Of a stretch of 64,000 bases of DNA, positions 33,791 to 45,610 are shown piece by piece; the first letter of the stretch is position 1; each line of letters opens with the position of its first letter. Origin of the DNA: Buddleja alternifolia (lineage: Eukaryota > Streptophyta > Magnoliopsida > Lamiales > Scrophulariaceae). A program made the translations under genes and the position numbers. The stretch spans positions 255,501-319,500 of the forward strand of contig CM033395.1 of assembly GCA_019426215.1 (NCBI GenBank), read 5' to 3'. The notes below the pieces were generated by a model. That model worked only from the letters and a program-made list of their open reading frames with translations, was not told the origin of the DNA and ran no database searches.

Positions 33791-34129
33791 CCCCTCAACA
33801 ATTTTAGGGCCCACGTCCGCTCCATGCACAGTCGCCTAATTATTTGCACCCCGCAGCCCAGTAGCTTCCTTCAGCGCATTGGGCTGCTCCTTCTCAGCCC
33901 CATTCTTCCGCTTGGCACATGGGCCTTCAGAACTCCTCCCCAGCTAGCCCACTTCCGCCCCATGCACTGCCCAGCGCCCTTGGAATCTTAGGCCCAGCTC
34001 CCTCATGGGCTCTTCAGCAACTCAGCTCGCTTCAGCACCCCTCCTTGCAATCAGGTACACACGGTCCACCTACACCAGTGCAGCCAACAACGGCTCTCAC
34101 CTTCACGGATCTCTCCTTTATCAGACTAT

Positions 34130-34660
34130 GAGACTCAATCAACCGGATGATCATTGGCATATGGATACCGGTGCTTGTCAGCTTGGTGAACACAAGCGTT
34201 TTCCTTTTTCTAGTTCTCTTTCGTCTAGTTCTGCTTTGTTTGATATTGTTCACTCGGATATTGGACATCACCGATTCCTAGTTTTGGTGGTTTTAGTTAT
34301 TATATTATTTTTTTGGATGATTTTTTGGATTTCTTATGGATTTTTCCCTTACGCAATAAGTCCGATGTTTTTCAAATCTTTGTGGATTTTAACTCGTATG
34401 TTAATACTCAATTTAATTTTAAAATCAAATCTTTTCTATGTGATCATGGTGGTGAATTTGATAATAAAAAGTTTCATGATTTTTTTACTAAAAATGGCTT
34501 AGTTTTTCGCTTCTCGTGTCCTCACACTTAATGGTAAAGCCAAGTGCACTATCCAAACTGTGAATAACATCGTGCACACCCTTCTCTTCCAAGCCTCTCT
34601 TCCACCTTCTTTCTGGGTGGAAGCAGCCCATATGGTCGTTCATCTCTTTAATATTATTCC
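34130..34660 (+). pseudogene. Protease remnant and integrase N-terminal part of element G
   Basis: The protease active site is DDHWHMDTGA. It is joined directly to CQLGEHKRFPF, which normally lies in the integrase N-terminal region, so the protease body and pre-integrase region are deleted. Integrase continues with ALFDIVHSDI, FLDDFLDFLWIFPL and LCDHGGEF in shifting frames, then VNNIVHTLLFQASLPPSFWV up to the H insertion at 34661. Confidence 0.75.
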
Positions 34661-36010
34661 TGATAGGAGTCACTTTTGCATGAGTTTTTAGGCCTTTTTG
34701 GTGACAATTCATGCCCGTATATAGTTTATTTCGTGCCACTCGTGCGTTTAATATGTGGGTAAAGTGATTTCAGTTAGTAAGCGACGATGGACGAAGAAAA
34801 GGGCAAAAATGCGACTCATTTATCCAACTCTACTCAAGGCTTCGCAGTGAGGTGCCCAAGCGCCACTTTACCCACGCCCAGGAACGATCCTAGCAGATAG
34901 AAGTCAGGCTTCGCAGAGCCACGCCTGGGCGCCTCCATTCTCCACGCCTGGGCGCCCCTGAGCTTTTGCCCCAAGAAACACACGCCACGTAGGCTGAGCC
35001 TAGGCGCCGATCGACTCGCGCCTAGGTGCCGCGATAACAGAATTCTGGAAGTATAAAATTGGATTTTTCAATTCATTTAGGGGGTTCAAAATCTGGGAGA
35101 TTGAATGCGATTTTCTGGGTTTTAGGCCATTCTTCATCAACTCTAAGAGGTTAAGAAAGAGGTTTAGCTTGGGATTGAAGCTCTTGACTCGGATACATCA
35201 TCGATCAAGCGATATAGGGAGTTTTTATATGTTTTTCATTACATACTTGTCTACGATTATGTTTATGACTACATTAGGCTCTTTTATGTTATTGATTATG
35301 AGCTAAATTTGTGAGACTAAGGCCATGTGAAGGCCAAATTTATGAGTCAATATATATGAAGTTATTTTTGTTTTAATTCTCCCATTGCTTTGTGTGTTAA
35401 TTTTATGTTTTTATTCCAATCATGTGCTTGATCACCATGTGCTTGCTATCTTGCCTAATCTAGTTGTTCGAGAGAAGATAGGTTAGGGTTCAAGGGAATT
35501 AACACATCATCCGAAACAAATGAGAAATTGCTCCTAGAAATCGGTAAAGATTTTCGGGTGCTGTTAGCCGGATTTATTTGGGGAAGCTCTAGAACGTTAA
35601 TGCGTGGTTATTGATTAGATTCTCGGATAGACATATTTAGAGGACCGTCAATTAATCATAGGATTATTATGAGCCGAGACATCGGGTAATAGTTAACTTA
35701 GGAGTTTCCACCAAAGCAATAAGACTCTAATAATTCGAGGAGTAACCATATATATTGACGAGTAGATTCGGTTGTAGCATGTGCCTTGGTCATTTTATCA
35801 TACATGAGTTTTAATCTATAGCTCGTTCCTTTTTCATCCTTCGTTTATTCAATCAATTCTTGCACGTTACTTTAATTGTCTTTCTTTTATTGTTAATCAT
35901 AAACTAAAATACCTAGTCCTTGAGGTTCGACAACCTGGAATTTTAGTCCACTTTTTACTACGCACGACTAGTATACTTGCTATCCAAGCACATTAGGTGT
36001 TAGCGTGTCA
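34661..36010 (+). mobile_element. 5' LTR of element H
   Basis: TGATAGGAGTCAC...AGCGTGTCA, 1350 bp. It contains a GGCGCC-type repeat block (34838-35035) and a TATA-like TATAAAA at 35052-35058. Relative to the 3' copy it has about 24 extra bases in the repeat block. Confidence 0.92.
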
Positions 36011-36016
36011 AGTTTT

Positions 36017-36034
36017 TGGCGCCGTTGCCGGGGA
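36017..36034 (+). promoter_or_regulatory. Primer-binding site of element H (tRNA-Asp)
   Basis: TGGCGCCGTTGCCGGGGA is, to my knowledge, the exact complement of the plant tRNA-Asp(GTC) 3' end including CCA. It follows the LTR after six bases. Confidence 0.95.
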
Positions 36035-36141
36035 CTTGTTTATTTTAGTTTTTGATTTTTTGTTTACGTTTTCATAATTCCTAGTTTGTTGTTCATCTTC
36101 TTGTTTTTCCTTTATTTTCGTATTAGTCTAATTTTTGTTTC

Positions 36142-38183
36142 TTGTTCTCAATTGATAGGGTTGGTTTGTGGTGCATCACCCGCTCATCCAGCGAGCCCCT
36201 CTACGATTTTGAGCCCGAGATTGAGCGTGTTCTTCGGGATAGTAGAAGAGCTCGAGAAATGGCAAACAATCTCAATCCAAATCTGAATGGGAACTTCCCC
36301 GATGTGAATCTTCCGGAGAATAAGGAGTGGTTGCAAAATCTGTTTCAAGCTATGCAACCGGAACCTCCATCGCCTCCTCCATCGGTTCGTGGTAATCAAC
36401 CACCCCGGGTACACAGTACACCAGGACCCGTTATCTTCCCGGATTTTGCTACTCCACATTTCCACATTCCTTCTCACATGTTTGGGATGGTTCAAGCGGA
36501 GCCTTTTTATGGTGACTCAAGAGACTCACCTCATGACCACCTCGATCACTTCGAGAATGTGATATCTACTATGCAATTCAACCCACGAGACCTGGATGCC
36601 ATCCGCCTCCGATTATTTCACTTCTCATTGAAAGATGGGGCTACTCTTTGGTACAAGTCATTGCCCCCTCAATCAATTGGAACATGGGATGATCTAGTAG
36701 ATGAGTTTCTAAACAAATTCTTCCCTCCATCAAAAATTAACGAGCTTAGAAGTGAGATTAAGGGGTTCAAACAAACAAGGAACGAGTCCTTAGCATCCGC
36801 ATGGGCAAGGTACAAGGGTATGTTTCGAAAGTGTCCCGATCACAACTATACCCGAGACTAGCAAGTTCAACATTTCTATAATGGAGTCTGATCTTGGATT
36901 CGACACCAACTCAATGCGGGAGCCGGTGGTGACCTTTTGGGCCTTGATAGTAGGACCGTGTGGATTAAGCTTGAGCAAATGGCTAGGGAGGATGAACTTT
37001 ACCCCGAAGATGATGATGAGCTTCCTCCACCAAATCGACTAGTTGCTTGTGTGCAAGAGTTAGAGGAAGTGGTTGCCCCGGAACTGGAGGTTATAGATGT
37101 AAATTTTGTTGGGAATCATAATCGACACCAGTTGAACTTTCATGTACCCGAAAATTTTCCAAAAAGGCCCAACCCCGCACAAAACAAACAACCGGGGATC
37201 TATCAAGCTCCACGACCACCTTTTAATAACCCAGCCCCGAGGCAAGGCAACTTCAATGGACAAGGTCAAGGTCAAGCGCAAGTGCGACCTCCCACAACCG
37301 ATGAGAGACTCGATGCTCATATGAAGAAGTCCAATACGTCGTTCAACGAACTTCGGATATGATGAAGGATATGTTTATGGAGATGAAGGATTTGCAAACA
37401 CAAGTGGGTCAAATTTCCAATGTGGTGAATGGTAGAGCCCCGGGGACTCTACCAAGCGATACGAAAAAAAACCCGAAGGCTCAATGCAATGCCATAGCCT
37501 TGAGAAGTGGAAAACAATTGGAGTGTGAAACTGCCAGTACATCGGCGCCCAAGCGCCCCTCTTATGGCGCCCATGTGCTAGATCTCCCCTGCTCTGAACA
37601 GGAGCTTCGCAGTTCCGCGCCTAGGCGCCACCCATGCCCCTGCAAGATGAATCAACTCGCAGTCACGCGCCCGAGCGCCCTATGTCACACGGCCAGGAGC
37701 TACAAAATCCGCGCCTAGGCTCCGATATACACGCCCAGGCGCTGTCTCCTGTTTCACCCGGTTTTAATTCCTCAACTCCAACGCCTTTTTCTCCTATCGA
37801 GGTTTCGTCTCCCCTTCCCAAATGCACACAAGAAAAAGAAGAAAGAGATGGATCCGAGCTTTCTTCGGATTTTGGCGATCCTTCGTGAGGTGAGGATTAA
37901 CATTCCGTTTATCGATGCCATTCTCCAAATGCCGAATTATGTGAAGTTCTTCAAAGACATACTTTCCAACATACAGAAGTGGGACGAAAATGAGACGGTG
38001 TGTCTCACTGAAGAATGCTCCGCCGTATTGCTCAATAAATTGCCTACTAAACTTCAAGATCCTGGGAGCCTCACAATCCCGTGCACAATTGGGTCTTTGC
38101 CATTCGAGAAAGTGTTATGTGACTCGGGGGCTAGCATCAATCTCCTCCCGTATTCGCTATTTAAGAAGTTAGGCCTTGACAAT
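36142..38183 (+). pseudogene. Gag and protease start of element H
   Basis: Pieces in several frames. 36142-36861 carries the Gag N-terminus ([17 protein letters not shown]) and the retrotransposon gag domain ([27 protein letters not shown]). 36937-37362 continues it. A GGCGCC-type repeat lies at 37541-37745. 37848-38183 encodes the pre-protease region and the active site [16 protein letters not shown]. The ATG used by C at 40280 is ATC here, so the start may be lost or may lie at MANNLNPN. No CCHC zinc knuckle is visible. The gene is cut at 38183 by element C and resumes at 49195. Confidence 0.85.
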
Positions 38184-40120
38184 TGATAAGAGGTGTTTTT
38201 ACGTGTTTTTAAGACCGTAATTCTTATGATTTGGATTCACTTATTGCTTAAATCATGTCACATTTGCATTTAATAGGTGTGTTAAGTGAATACAGGTAAT
38301 AAATGAGAATACATGAAGAAAAGGGAAGAAAAACGATGTACAAAATAAGTTCAAGCATGTTTTTCAACACAGAGGCGGTTTATACATCTCCTACCACATT
38401 CGAGCGATAATTCCGTACATTTTGAGACTGACTTAGACAAAGTTTCCTTCTACAAAGTTTTAGATGTATGTCTTAGCTTCAAATGGGAACTTGAAACATC
38501 CAAATCGGAGGTCTATAGAGATAATTGTGAAGGAAATACGATTGCTGCGCCGAACAGAGAAGTACATGTGCCAGGATACGCTCCAGCGCCCTCCTAGTCA
38601 TGCCTAGGCATGGATAGTCCGAATGTTACTCCTTTTTCAGTCTAAATTCCAGCCTTATATGATGGGTAAGAATCACTTTTGGCCATAATTCAGCACATGT
38701 GTTGAGGGGTTGTCATAAGTGTGTTTCTTGGTAGATTTACTTTATGGGCGCCAAATCAGAAACAACCTCCATGTTCAAACGTAATTTAGGTATACTTAGA
38801 GACCGAATTGGACAAAATGTCCTTCTGCAAAGTTGTAGATCTATGTGTTATCTGAACATGGGGACTTGAATCATCCAATTTGGAGATCTGTAGAGAAGTT
38901 TATGAGGACAATACTAAGACTGCGCTGGAAAGCAAGAAAATGGCAGCATGCATGTGTTTTGTTGAAGTTTTCACATGGTTATGCTTGGTGGAATTCTTAA
39001 TGGCCGAAAGTTCAGCATTTTTTAGCTGGTTGGAATCTTAAAAGCCAAGCTTTAAGCATCACCTTAGGTGGAATTCTCATTGGGGAACTTTAATGGGAAT
39101 TCTTAATGCATACTTTAGTGGAATTTTGGCTATAAAAGGAGGGGGAACCCATACTCTTCATCATTCACTATCAATTTCAGATTCTTAGAGGAGAGCGGGG
39201 CAGCCCCTAATCTGATTTCTCCACCATTCATCACCATTCTTCATCACTCTTGGAGGGGAAAACTAGAGGAAGGAAAAGAGGTTGGGGATTGAAGGCTCAA
39301 CTTCAAGATCCATCATTATTCACTTTTGAGGGAGTTTTTATAGCTTTTCATTTCAATTATGTCTATGAACAAGTGTATTAATTCATTTATGTTTTTCATA
39401 TTATCCATTATGAACTAAATTCATAAGACTAGGGCCATGTAAGGCCAAATTGTGATATATGCTTATAATAGATGATTGTTGAGGTTGTTCTTATATTGTT
39501 ATGTGATGTGAATTTGTGTTTTTGCCTATCTTGCATATACTTGATCACTATATGTTAAAATCTTATGCCTAGGTTAATATTTCGGGAGAAAATTGACTTA
39601 GGGTGCAAGAAATTTACATCATGACCCGTAACTAATGAGGAATTGCCCTAGACATAGGTATAGATTCCCGGGTGAAGTTGTTCGATTCAAATCGAGTGAA
39701 CTCTAGTACATTAATGCATGTTTAGTGGTTAGATTTTCGGATAGGAATATTTGGGAAATCACGATCTAAGCATAGGAGTTTATACGCGGGACATCGGTTA
39801 TTCTCTACCCTCGGAGTTCTCACCATAACAATATAAGCGTAATCCTTCAACTAGAATCTTTATAAGTATAATTGATCAATTTGAACCTAGCATGTGCCTT
39901 AGTCTCCGTTTATACTTTGTGTAAAATCAATTGTGTAATCTTGTTCTTATTGTACGCATTTTACCTATAATTTACTTTAATTATTTTTGTTCTTTTTTTC
40001 GTTAAAATCATAAACTAAAATTCAAGTCTCCGTGGTTCGACAATCCGGACTTTTAGTGCACTTATTACTACACACGACTAGTGCACTTTCTATCATAGCA
40101 CATTGGCTTTTAGCGTGTCA
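38184..40120 (+). mobile_element. 5' LTR of element C
   Basis: TGATAAGAGG...AGCGTGTCA. A TATA box TATAAAAG at 39131-39138 is followed by a purine-rich leader. A module of about 115 bp occurs twice upstream (about 38424-38540 and 38799-38915). Confidence 0.95.
39131..39138 (+). promoter_or_regulatory. TATA box in the LTR of element C
   Basis: TATAAAAG followed by GAGGGGGAACCC, a strong plant TATA context in the middle of the LTR. The 3' LTR has the same site at 48206-48213. Confidence 0.65.
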
Positions 40121-40126
40121 AGTTTT

Positions 40127-40144
40127 TGGCGCCGTTGCTGGGGA
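40127..40144 (+). promoter_or_regulatory. Primer-binding site of element C (tRNA-Asp type)
   Basis: TGGCGCCGTTGCTGGGGA, one mismatch from the intact tRNA-Asp site of element H; six bases after the LTR. Confidence 0.93.
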
Positions 40145-40331
40145 CTTGTTCATTTTAGTTTTTGATTTTTCGTTTAAATTTTCCTAATTCTTAGTTCTTC
40201 GTTTATTTCTAACCTTTCTTTTATTTTATTATTCTAATTTTGTTTTTTGTGTTTAATTGTTAGGTGTAATTTGTGGTGCATGACCCGCTCTTCTAACGAG
40301 CCTCTATACAATTTTGAGCCGGAGATAGAGC

Positions 40332-42824
40332 GTGTTCTTCGATCTAAATCCAAATGGGAATTTTCCCGACATAAATCTCCCGGAAAACAGGGAATGGTTG
40401 CAAAATCTATTCCAAGCTATGCAACCGGCACCTCCTCAAAGACTTCCATCGGTCCGAGAAAGTCTACCGCCAAGGGTCCACACTATACCGGGGCCCGTAG
40501 TCTTTCCAAATTTCTTTGCACCAAATTATCACATTCCATCACACATCTTTAGCATGGTTCAAAGCGAACCCTTCTATGGAGAGCCCCATGAATCACCTCA
40601 TGAGCATTTGGAGACTTTAGACGATACTCTCATGACTACCCAATTTCATCCACGGGATCTCGATGCAATTCGTCTAAGAGTCTTCCACTTCTCATTAAAG
40701 GAAAGGGCAACCATGTGGTACAAATCTCTACCACCCCAATCCATCACAACATGGGGACAATTGGTCGATGCCTTTTTGAGCAAATTCTTTCCACCCTCCA
40801 AAATCAATGAGCTAAGGAGCAACATTAAGGAGTTTAAGCAGGGGAATCATGAGTCCTTAGCCGAGGCATGGGCTAGATATAAAAACATGCTCCGAAAATG
40901 TCCGGATCACAACCTAAGATTGAGCGAGCAAGTATTACGATTCCATGATGGAGTCCGTTCGCGCATCCGAAATAGGCTCAATGCCAGCGCCGGTGGTGAT
41001 CTCTTTGGGCTCGATTGCCAAAGTGTGTGGGACAAGATTGAGCAATTAGCCCGGGAAGATGAACTCTATCCCGATGATGAAGAAATCACACCCACTAAAA
41101 AGATTGCTTGTGTTCAAGAGTTGGGCGAAGAAGTTGCTTTGGAAACAATGGTTGGCAATGTAAACTATGTTGGAAATGCCATTCGACCTCAATTGAACTT
41201 CCATGTGGCCGAAAATTTTCCAAGGAGGCCCAATCCGGCACAAAATGCCCATCCCGGCGTCTATCAAGCACCAAGGCCCCCATTCAACAATAACCAAGCT
41301 CAAAGGCAAGGTAATCCTCATATACAAAGGCAACTAAGACCTCTTACAACCGAAGAGCGTCTCGATGAACAAATAAAGAAATCGGATTCAGCAATCAACG
41401 AACTCCGTACTATGATGAAGGATATAATGATGGACATGAAGGATTTAAAGACACAAATGGGTCAAATGGCAAAGGCGATCAGTGAGAGAGCCCCGGGAAC
41501 TTTACCAAGTGACACAGAAAAAAACCCGAAGGAGCAATGCCACGCCATCACCTTAAGAAGTGGCAAACAGGTAGTCAATGATGCTGTTCGCATTTCCGCG
41601 CCCGAGCGCCTCGATGAGAACGCCCAGGCACCGGAATCAATCCACAGTGAACGAATGCTTCGCAATTGTGCGCCCGAGCGTCCCGATGATCACGCTCAAG
41701 CGCCCGAGACCCAGCGCCTTGGCGCCGATTGTCGCGCTCAGGCGCCACCTCCTGAACCCTCCACCACGGGCCCTTCAACTCCAACGCATCCTCCCATCGA
41801 GGTTCGTCTGCCATTTCCTAATGCACATAGAAAGAAAAAAAAGGAGATGGATCCAAGTTTCCTTCGAATCTTAGCAATTCTTCGTGAGGTTAGAATTAAT
41901 ATTCCTTTTATAGACGCAATTTTACAAATGCCAAATTACGTGAAATTTTTCAAGGATATTTTATCCAACAAACAAAAGTGGGAGGAAAACGAAACGGTGT
42001 GCCTAACCGAGGAATGCTCCGCCGTATTGCTTAATAAATTACCAATGAAACTTGAAGACCCTGGGAGTCTCACTATTCCTTGCACGATTGGGCCATTATC
42101 CTTCGAAAAAGTTTTGTGTGACTCGGGAGCTAGCATCGACCTCCTCCCGTACTCTCTTTTCAAAAAGTTGGGCCTTGGTAACCCAAAGCCGACTTCAATG
42201 AGCCTCCAGCTTGCCGATAGATCAATCAAGAGAACACGGGGAATAATCGAAGATGTAATCGTTCAAGTCGACAAATTCTATTTCCCGGTTGACTTTATGG
42301 TTCTTGATATGGAGGAAGATGTTGAGGTACCCCTGATCCTAGGAAGACCATTCCTAGCCACTGGTAAGGCGGTAATCGATATTGCCAATGGTAAGCTAAC
42401 CTTAAATGTGGGAGATGAAAAGGTCACCTTTGATGTTTTTAAAGTGCTTAAACACCCATGTGATCCTGACTCATGTTTACGCATCGATGTATTTGATATG
42501 TTGATTGATGAGACTTTTCAGGCACAAATGGTAGACGACCCATTGGAGACATGTCTTTCCAAATCTATGGATGTCGATTCAGCGAGTGAAGAACAATTGG
42601 AAACCATGTTTAGCGTAGAGAAGCCACCTCTTTACCACGTCATTGGAGCTAAAAAATTAGAAAGATCACTCTTGGCTCCTCCTCGCCCTTCTATCGAAGA
42701 GGCCCCTATCCTTGAGCTTAAACCATTACCATTACATTTGAAATATGTATTTTTAAATGATAATGAGACTCTACCTTTAATTGTCTCATCTTCTTTGACA
42801 GAGAACAGGAGGAGCGACTCATGA
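40332..42824 (+). CDS. Gag-protease of element C
   Basis: An open frame of 830 codons. The Gag N-terminus ([17 protein letters not shown]) is followed by the retrotransposon gag domain at residues about 85-200 ([19 protein letters not shown]), then a Pro/Asn/Gln-rich part without a CCHC zinc knuckle, a helical EERLDEQI... segment, an insert coded by the GGCGCC-type repeat (about residues 420-480), and an aspartic protease with active site D597-S-G-A and ILGRPFL downstream. The likely original ATG at 40280 is in another frame, because about 38 bases present in H (36229-36270) are missing. The first in-frame ATG is at 40419, so the N-terminus is damaged. The 3' end overlaps pol by ATGA. Confidence 0.85.
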   Translation: MFFDLNPNGNFPDINLPENREWLQNLFQAMQPAPPQRLPSVRESLPPRVHTIPGPVVFPNFFAPNYHIPSHIFSMVQSEPFYGEPHESPHEHLETLDDTLMTTQFHPRDLDAIRLRVFHFSLKERATMWYKSLPPQSITTWGQLVDAFLSKFFPPSKINELRSNIKEFKQGNHESLAEAWARYKNMLRKCPDHNLRLSEQVLRFHDGVRSRIRNRLNASAGGDLFGLDCQSVWDKIEQLAREDELYPDDEEITPTKKIACVQELGEEVALETMVGNVNYVGNAIRPQLNFHVAENFPRRPNPAQNAHPGVYQAPRPPFNNNQAQRQGNPHIQRQLRPLTTEERLDEQIKKSDSAINELRTMMKDIMMDMKDLKTQMGQMAKAISERAPGTLPSDTEKNPKEQCHAITLRSGKQVVNDAVRISAPERLDENAQAPESIHSERMLRNCAPERPDDHAQAPETQRLGADCRAQAPPPEPSTTGPSTPTHPPIEVRLPFPNAHRKKKKEMDPSFLRILAILREVRINIPFIDAILQMPNYVKFFKDILSNKQKWEENETVCLTEECSAVLLNKLPMKLEDPGSLTIPCTIGPLSFEKVLCDSGASIDLLPYSLFKKLGLGNPKPTSMSLQLADRSIKRTRGIIEDVIVQVDKFYFPVDFMVLDMEEDVEVPLILGRPFLATGKAVIDIANGKLTLNVGDEKVTFDVFKVLKHPCDPDSCLRIDVFDMLIDETFQAQMVDDPLETCLSKSMDVDSASEEQLETMFSVEKPPLYHVIGAKKLERSLLAPPRPSIEEAPILELKPLPLHLKYVFLNDNETLPLIVSSSLTENRRSDS
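41590..41770. repeat. GGCGCC-type repeat inside gag of element C
   Basis: Degenerate GCGCCCGAGCGCC-like units, read in frame as APERL, AQAPE and CAPERP repeats. The matching block in H gag is at 37541-37745. Both lie just before the protease. Confidence 0.7.
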
Positions 42825-45610
42825 GAGTATTGAAGGCCAACAAAAAGGCCTTCGGGTGGAAAATTGCGGATATAAAAGGCATAAGTCCAGCGGTGTGCAT
42901 GCACAAAATACTCATGGAGGAGTCCGCAAAACCTACACGCCAACCACAAAGACGGTCAAATCCACAAATACAAGAGGTGGTAAAGAAAGAGGTTATAAAA
43001 CTACTCGATGCAGGTATAATCTATCCTATCTCTGATAGTGCATGGGTAAGCCCGACTCAAGTAGTACCCAAGAAGGGCGGAATAACTGTGATAGAAAATG
43101 CGAACAATGAATTAATCCCTACTCGAATGCTTACCGGGTGGCGTGTGTGTATAGATTATCGCAAGTTAAATGATGCCACTCGTAAGGACCATTTCCCCCT
43201 CCCATTCATTGACCAAATGCTTGAAAGGTTAGCTGGACATGATTTTTATTGTTTTCTAGATGGGTATTCCGGCTATAACCAAATTGCCATAGCCCCCGAG
43301 GACCAAGAGAAAACAACTTTCACTTGTCCCTATGGCACGTTTGCTTATAGGCGGATGCCGTTTGGATTATGCAATGCCCCGGCCACATTTCAACGATGTA
43401 TGATGGCGATCTTTCATGACATGGTTGAAGAATTCCTTGAGATTTTTATGGATGATTTTTCTGTTTTTGGAACCTCATTTAACACATGTCTTGATCATTT
43501 GGACCGTGTTCTAAAACGCTGTGAGGAAACAAATCTTGTTTTGAATTGGGAAAAATGTCATTTTATGGTCCGGGAAGGGATTGTGCTAGGTCACAAAATC
43601 TCCCAAAAAGGGATTGAAGTGGACCAAGCCAAGATTGAGGTAATAGAAAAGCTTCCTCCACCTACATCGGTGAAAGCCGTGAGGAGCTTTCTTGGTCATG
43701 CCGGCTTCTATAGGCGATTTATCAAAAAATTTTCCAAAATTGCAAAGCCGTTATCTAACTTGCTTGTCAAAGATGCACCATTCAATTTTGATTCCCTTTG
43801 TTTACAGGCCTTCATAACTCTTAAGGAGCTATTGATATCTGCTCCCATCATGGCACCTCCCGATTGGAGTTTGCCCTTCGAATTGATGTGTGATGCTAGT
43901 GATACCGCGGTGGGTGCGGTCCTTGGCCAAAGGAAGGATAAGGTATTTCGAACCATCTACTATGCTAGTAAGACTTTAAATGATGCACAAATGAATTACG
44001 CAACCACGGAAAAAGAATTACTAGCCATAGTATTTGCATTTGACAAGTTCCATGCTTATCTCATTTTGAATAAAGTAATTGTGTACACTGATCACTCCGC
44101 ATTAAAATACTTGCTTGCCAAAAAGGATGCCAAACCTAGACTCATTAGGTGGATTTTACTTCTTCAAGAATTTGACATAGAAATTAAGGATAAGAAAGGA
44201 GTAGAAAATGTTGTTGCCGACCACTTGTCTAGGATAGAGATTCCTAAGCCTGAGTGCGTGTTTGATAAACCTATTTGTGAGGAGTTTCCCGATGAGCAAT
44301 TGTATGCTATACTTCATAATGATGCTCCTTGGTATGCCAATTATGCAAATTATCTTGTCACGGGAGTTCTTCCTCCGGATATCACTTATCATCAAAAGAA
44401 GAAATTTTTATTTGATGTGAAGCGATATTTGTGGGACGAACCATATCTATTTAAGATTTGTGCAGATGGCCTCATTCGACGATGTATCCCCGAGGAGGAA
44501 ATTGCATCAATTCTCCCCCATTGTCATGATATGTCGGTAGGTGGTCACTTTGGACCCTCTAAAACAGTGGCTAAAGTGCTTCAATCAGGTTTCTTTTGGC
44601 CTACTCTTTCTAAAGATGCATTCTTGTATGTTCAATCTTGTGATAGGTGTCAACGAACAGGTAACATCTCTAAAAGACACGAAATGCCATTGAATAACAT
44701 GCTTGAATGTGAACTATTTGATGTATGGGGTATTGATTTTATGGGACCCTTCCCTAGTTCTTGTTCCAATAAGTATATTCTTGTTGCGGTCGACTATGTC
44801 TCCAAATGGGTCGAAGCTGAGGCTTTACCAACTAATGATGCTCGGGTGGTTACTCGATTTAAAAAAAAAAGGATTTTCACTCGTTTTGGAACTCCTAGAG
44901 CAATCGTTAGTGACGGGGGCACCCATTTTTGTAACAAACAATTCGAGCACTTACTGAACAAGTACGGGGTACGGCATAAAATCTCAACCCCATATCATCC
45001 TCAAACGAGTGGTCAAGTGGAGGTGTCGAATCGGGAGATTAAACGCATTCTTGAAAAAACGGTTAACGCATCTAGAAAAGATTGGTCCCTTAAACTAGAT
45101 GACGCCTTGTGGGCATATAGAACCGCGTTTAAAACTCCGATTGGCATGTCCCCATATCGCCTTGTCTTTGGAAAAGCATGTCATTTACCGGTTGAGCTCG
45201 AACATCGCGCTTTTTGGGCTATTAAATTTCTAAATTTTGATTCTCAACTCGTAGGTACCAAGCGATTACTCCAATTACACGAACTTGAGGAATGGCGCCA
45301 TCAAGCGTATGAGAACGCCAAGCTTTACAAGGAGAGAACGAAAACATGGCATGATAAGCGTATTATTCCCCGAGAATTTCATGAAGGAGACAAGGTTTTA
45401 CTATACAATTCTCGCCTTCGACTTTTTCCCGGGAAGCTCAAGTCAAAATGGTCGGGACCATTTGTTGTATCTCGTGTGTATGCTTCTGGTGCCATTGAAC
45501 TTATAACGGATAATGGACGAACCTTCATGACAAACGCCCAAAGATTAAAGCATTACATTGGGATTGACGGGTCGAGGGATAAAGTGACCATTCCCCTCCA
45601 GGATCTTTAG
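42821..45610 (+). CDS. Pol of element C (RT, RNase H, integrase)
   Basis: 929 codons, uninterrupted. It starts [20 protein letters not shown], followed by reverse transcriptase with [33 protein letters not shown] and catalytic FMDD near residue 209. RNase H follows ([31 protein letters not shown]), then the integrase zinc finger (HCHD, GGHFGP, CDRC) and the core with D, D, E ([23 protein letters not shown]). No chromodomain. An A-rich run codes for KKKR where element A has LRNR. In H the same start is in frame with protease, so a one-base loss near 42800 probably split Gag-Pro from Pol here. Confidence 0.95.
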   Translation: MRVLKANKKAFGWKIADIKGISPAVCMHKILMEESAKPTRQPQRRSNPQIQEVVKKEVIKLLDAGIIYPISDSAWVSPTQVVPKKGGITVIENANNELIPTRMLTGWRVCIDYRKLNDATRKDHFPLPFIDQMLERLAGHDFYCFLDGYSGYNQIAIAPEDQEKTTFTCPYGTFAYRRMPFGLCNAPATFQRCMMAIFHDMVEEFLEIFMDDFSVFGTSFNTCLDHLDRVLKRCEETNLVLNWEKCHFMVREGIVLGHKISQKGIEVDQAKIEVIEKLPPPTSVKAVRSFLGHAGFYRRFIKKFSKIAKPLSNLLVKDAPFNFDSLCLQAFITLKELLISAPIMAPPDWSLPFELMCDASDTAVGAVLGQRKDKVFRTIYYASKTLNDAQMNYATTEKELLAIVFAFDKFHAYLILNKVIVYTDHSALKYLLAKKDAKPRLIRWILLLQEFDIEIKDKKGVENVVADHLSRIEIPKPECVFDKPICEEFPDEQLYAILHNDAPWYANYANYLVTGVLPPDITYHQKKKFLFDVKRYLWDEPYLFKICADGLIRRCIPEEEIASILPHCHDMSVGGHFGPSKTVAKVLQSGFFWPTLSKDAFLYVQSCDRCQRTGNISKRHEMPLNNMLECELFDVWGIDFMGPFPSSCSNKYILVAVDYVSKWVEAEALPTNDARVVTRFKKKRIFTRFGTPRAIVSDGGTHFCNKQFEHLLNKYGVRHKISTPYHPQTSGQVEVSNREIKRILEKTVNASRKDWSLKLDDALWAYRTAFKTPIGMSPYRLVFGKACHLPVELEHRAFWAIKFLNFDSQLVGTKRLLQLHELEEWRHQAYENAKLYKERTKTWHDKRIIPREFHEGDKVLLYNSRLRLFPGKLKSKWSGPFVVSRVYASGAIELITDNGRTFMTNAQRLKHYIGIDGSRDKVTIPLQDL

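Noticed and set aside
36017..36034. Possible tRNA-Asp gene fragment
   Set aside because: Only the 18 bases complementary to the tRNA 3' end are present, at the standard place after an LTR; it is a primer-binding site.
43708..44395. Antisense ORFs within pol of C (and the same in A)
   Set aside because: They mirror the conserved pol frame and have no independent support.
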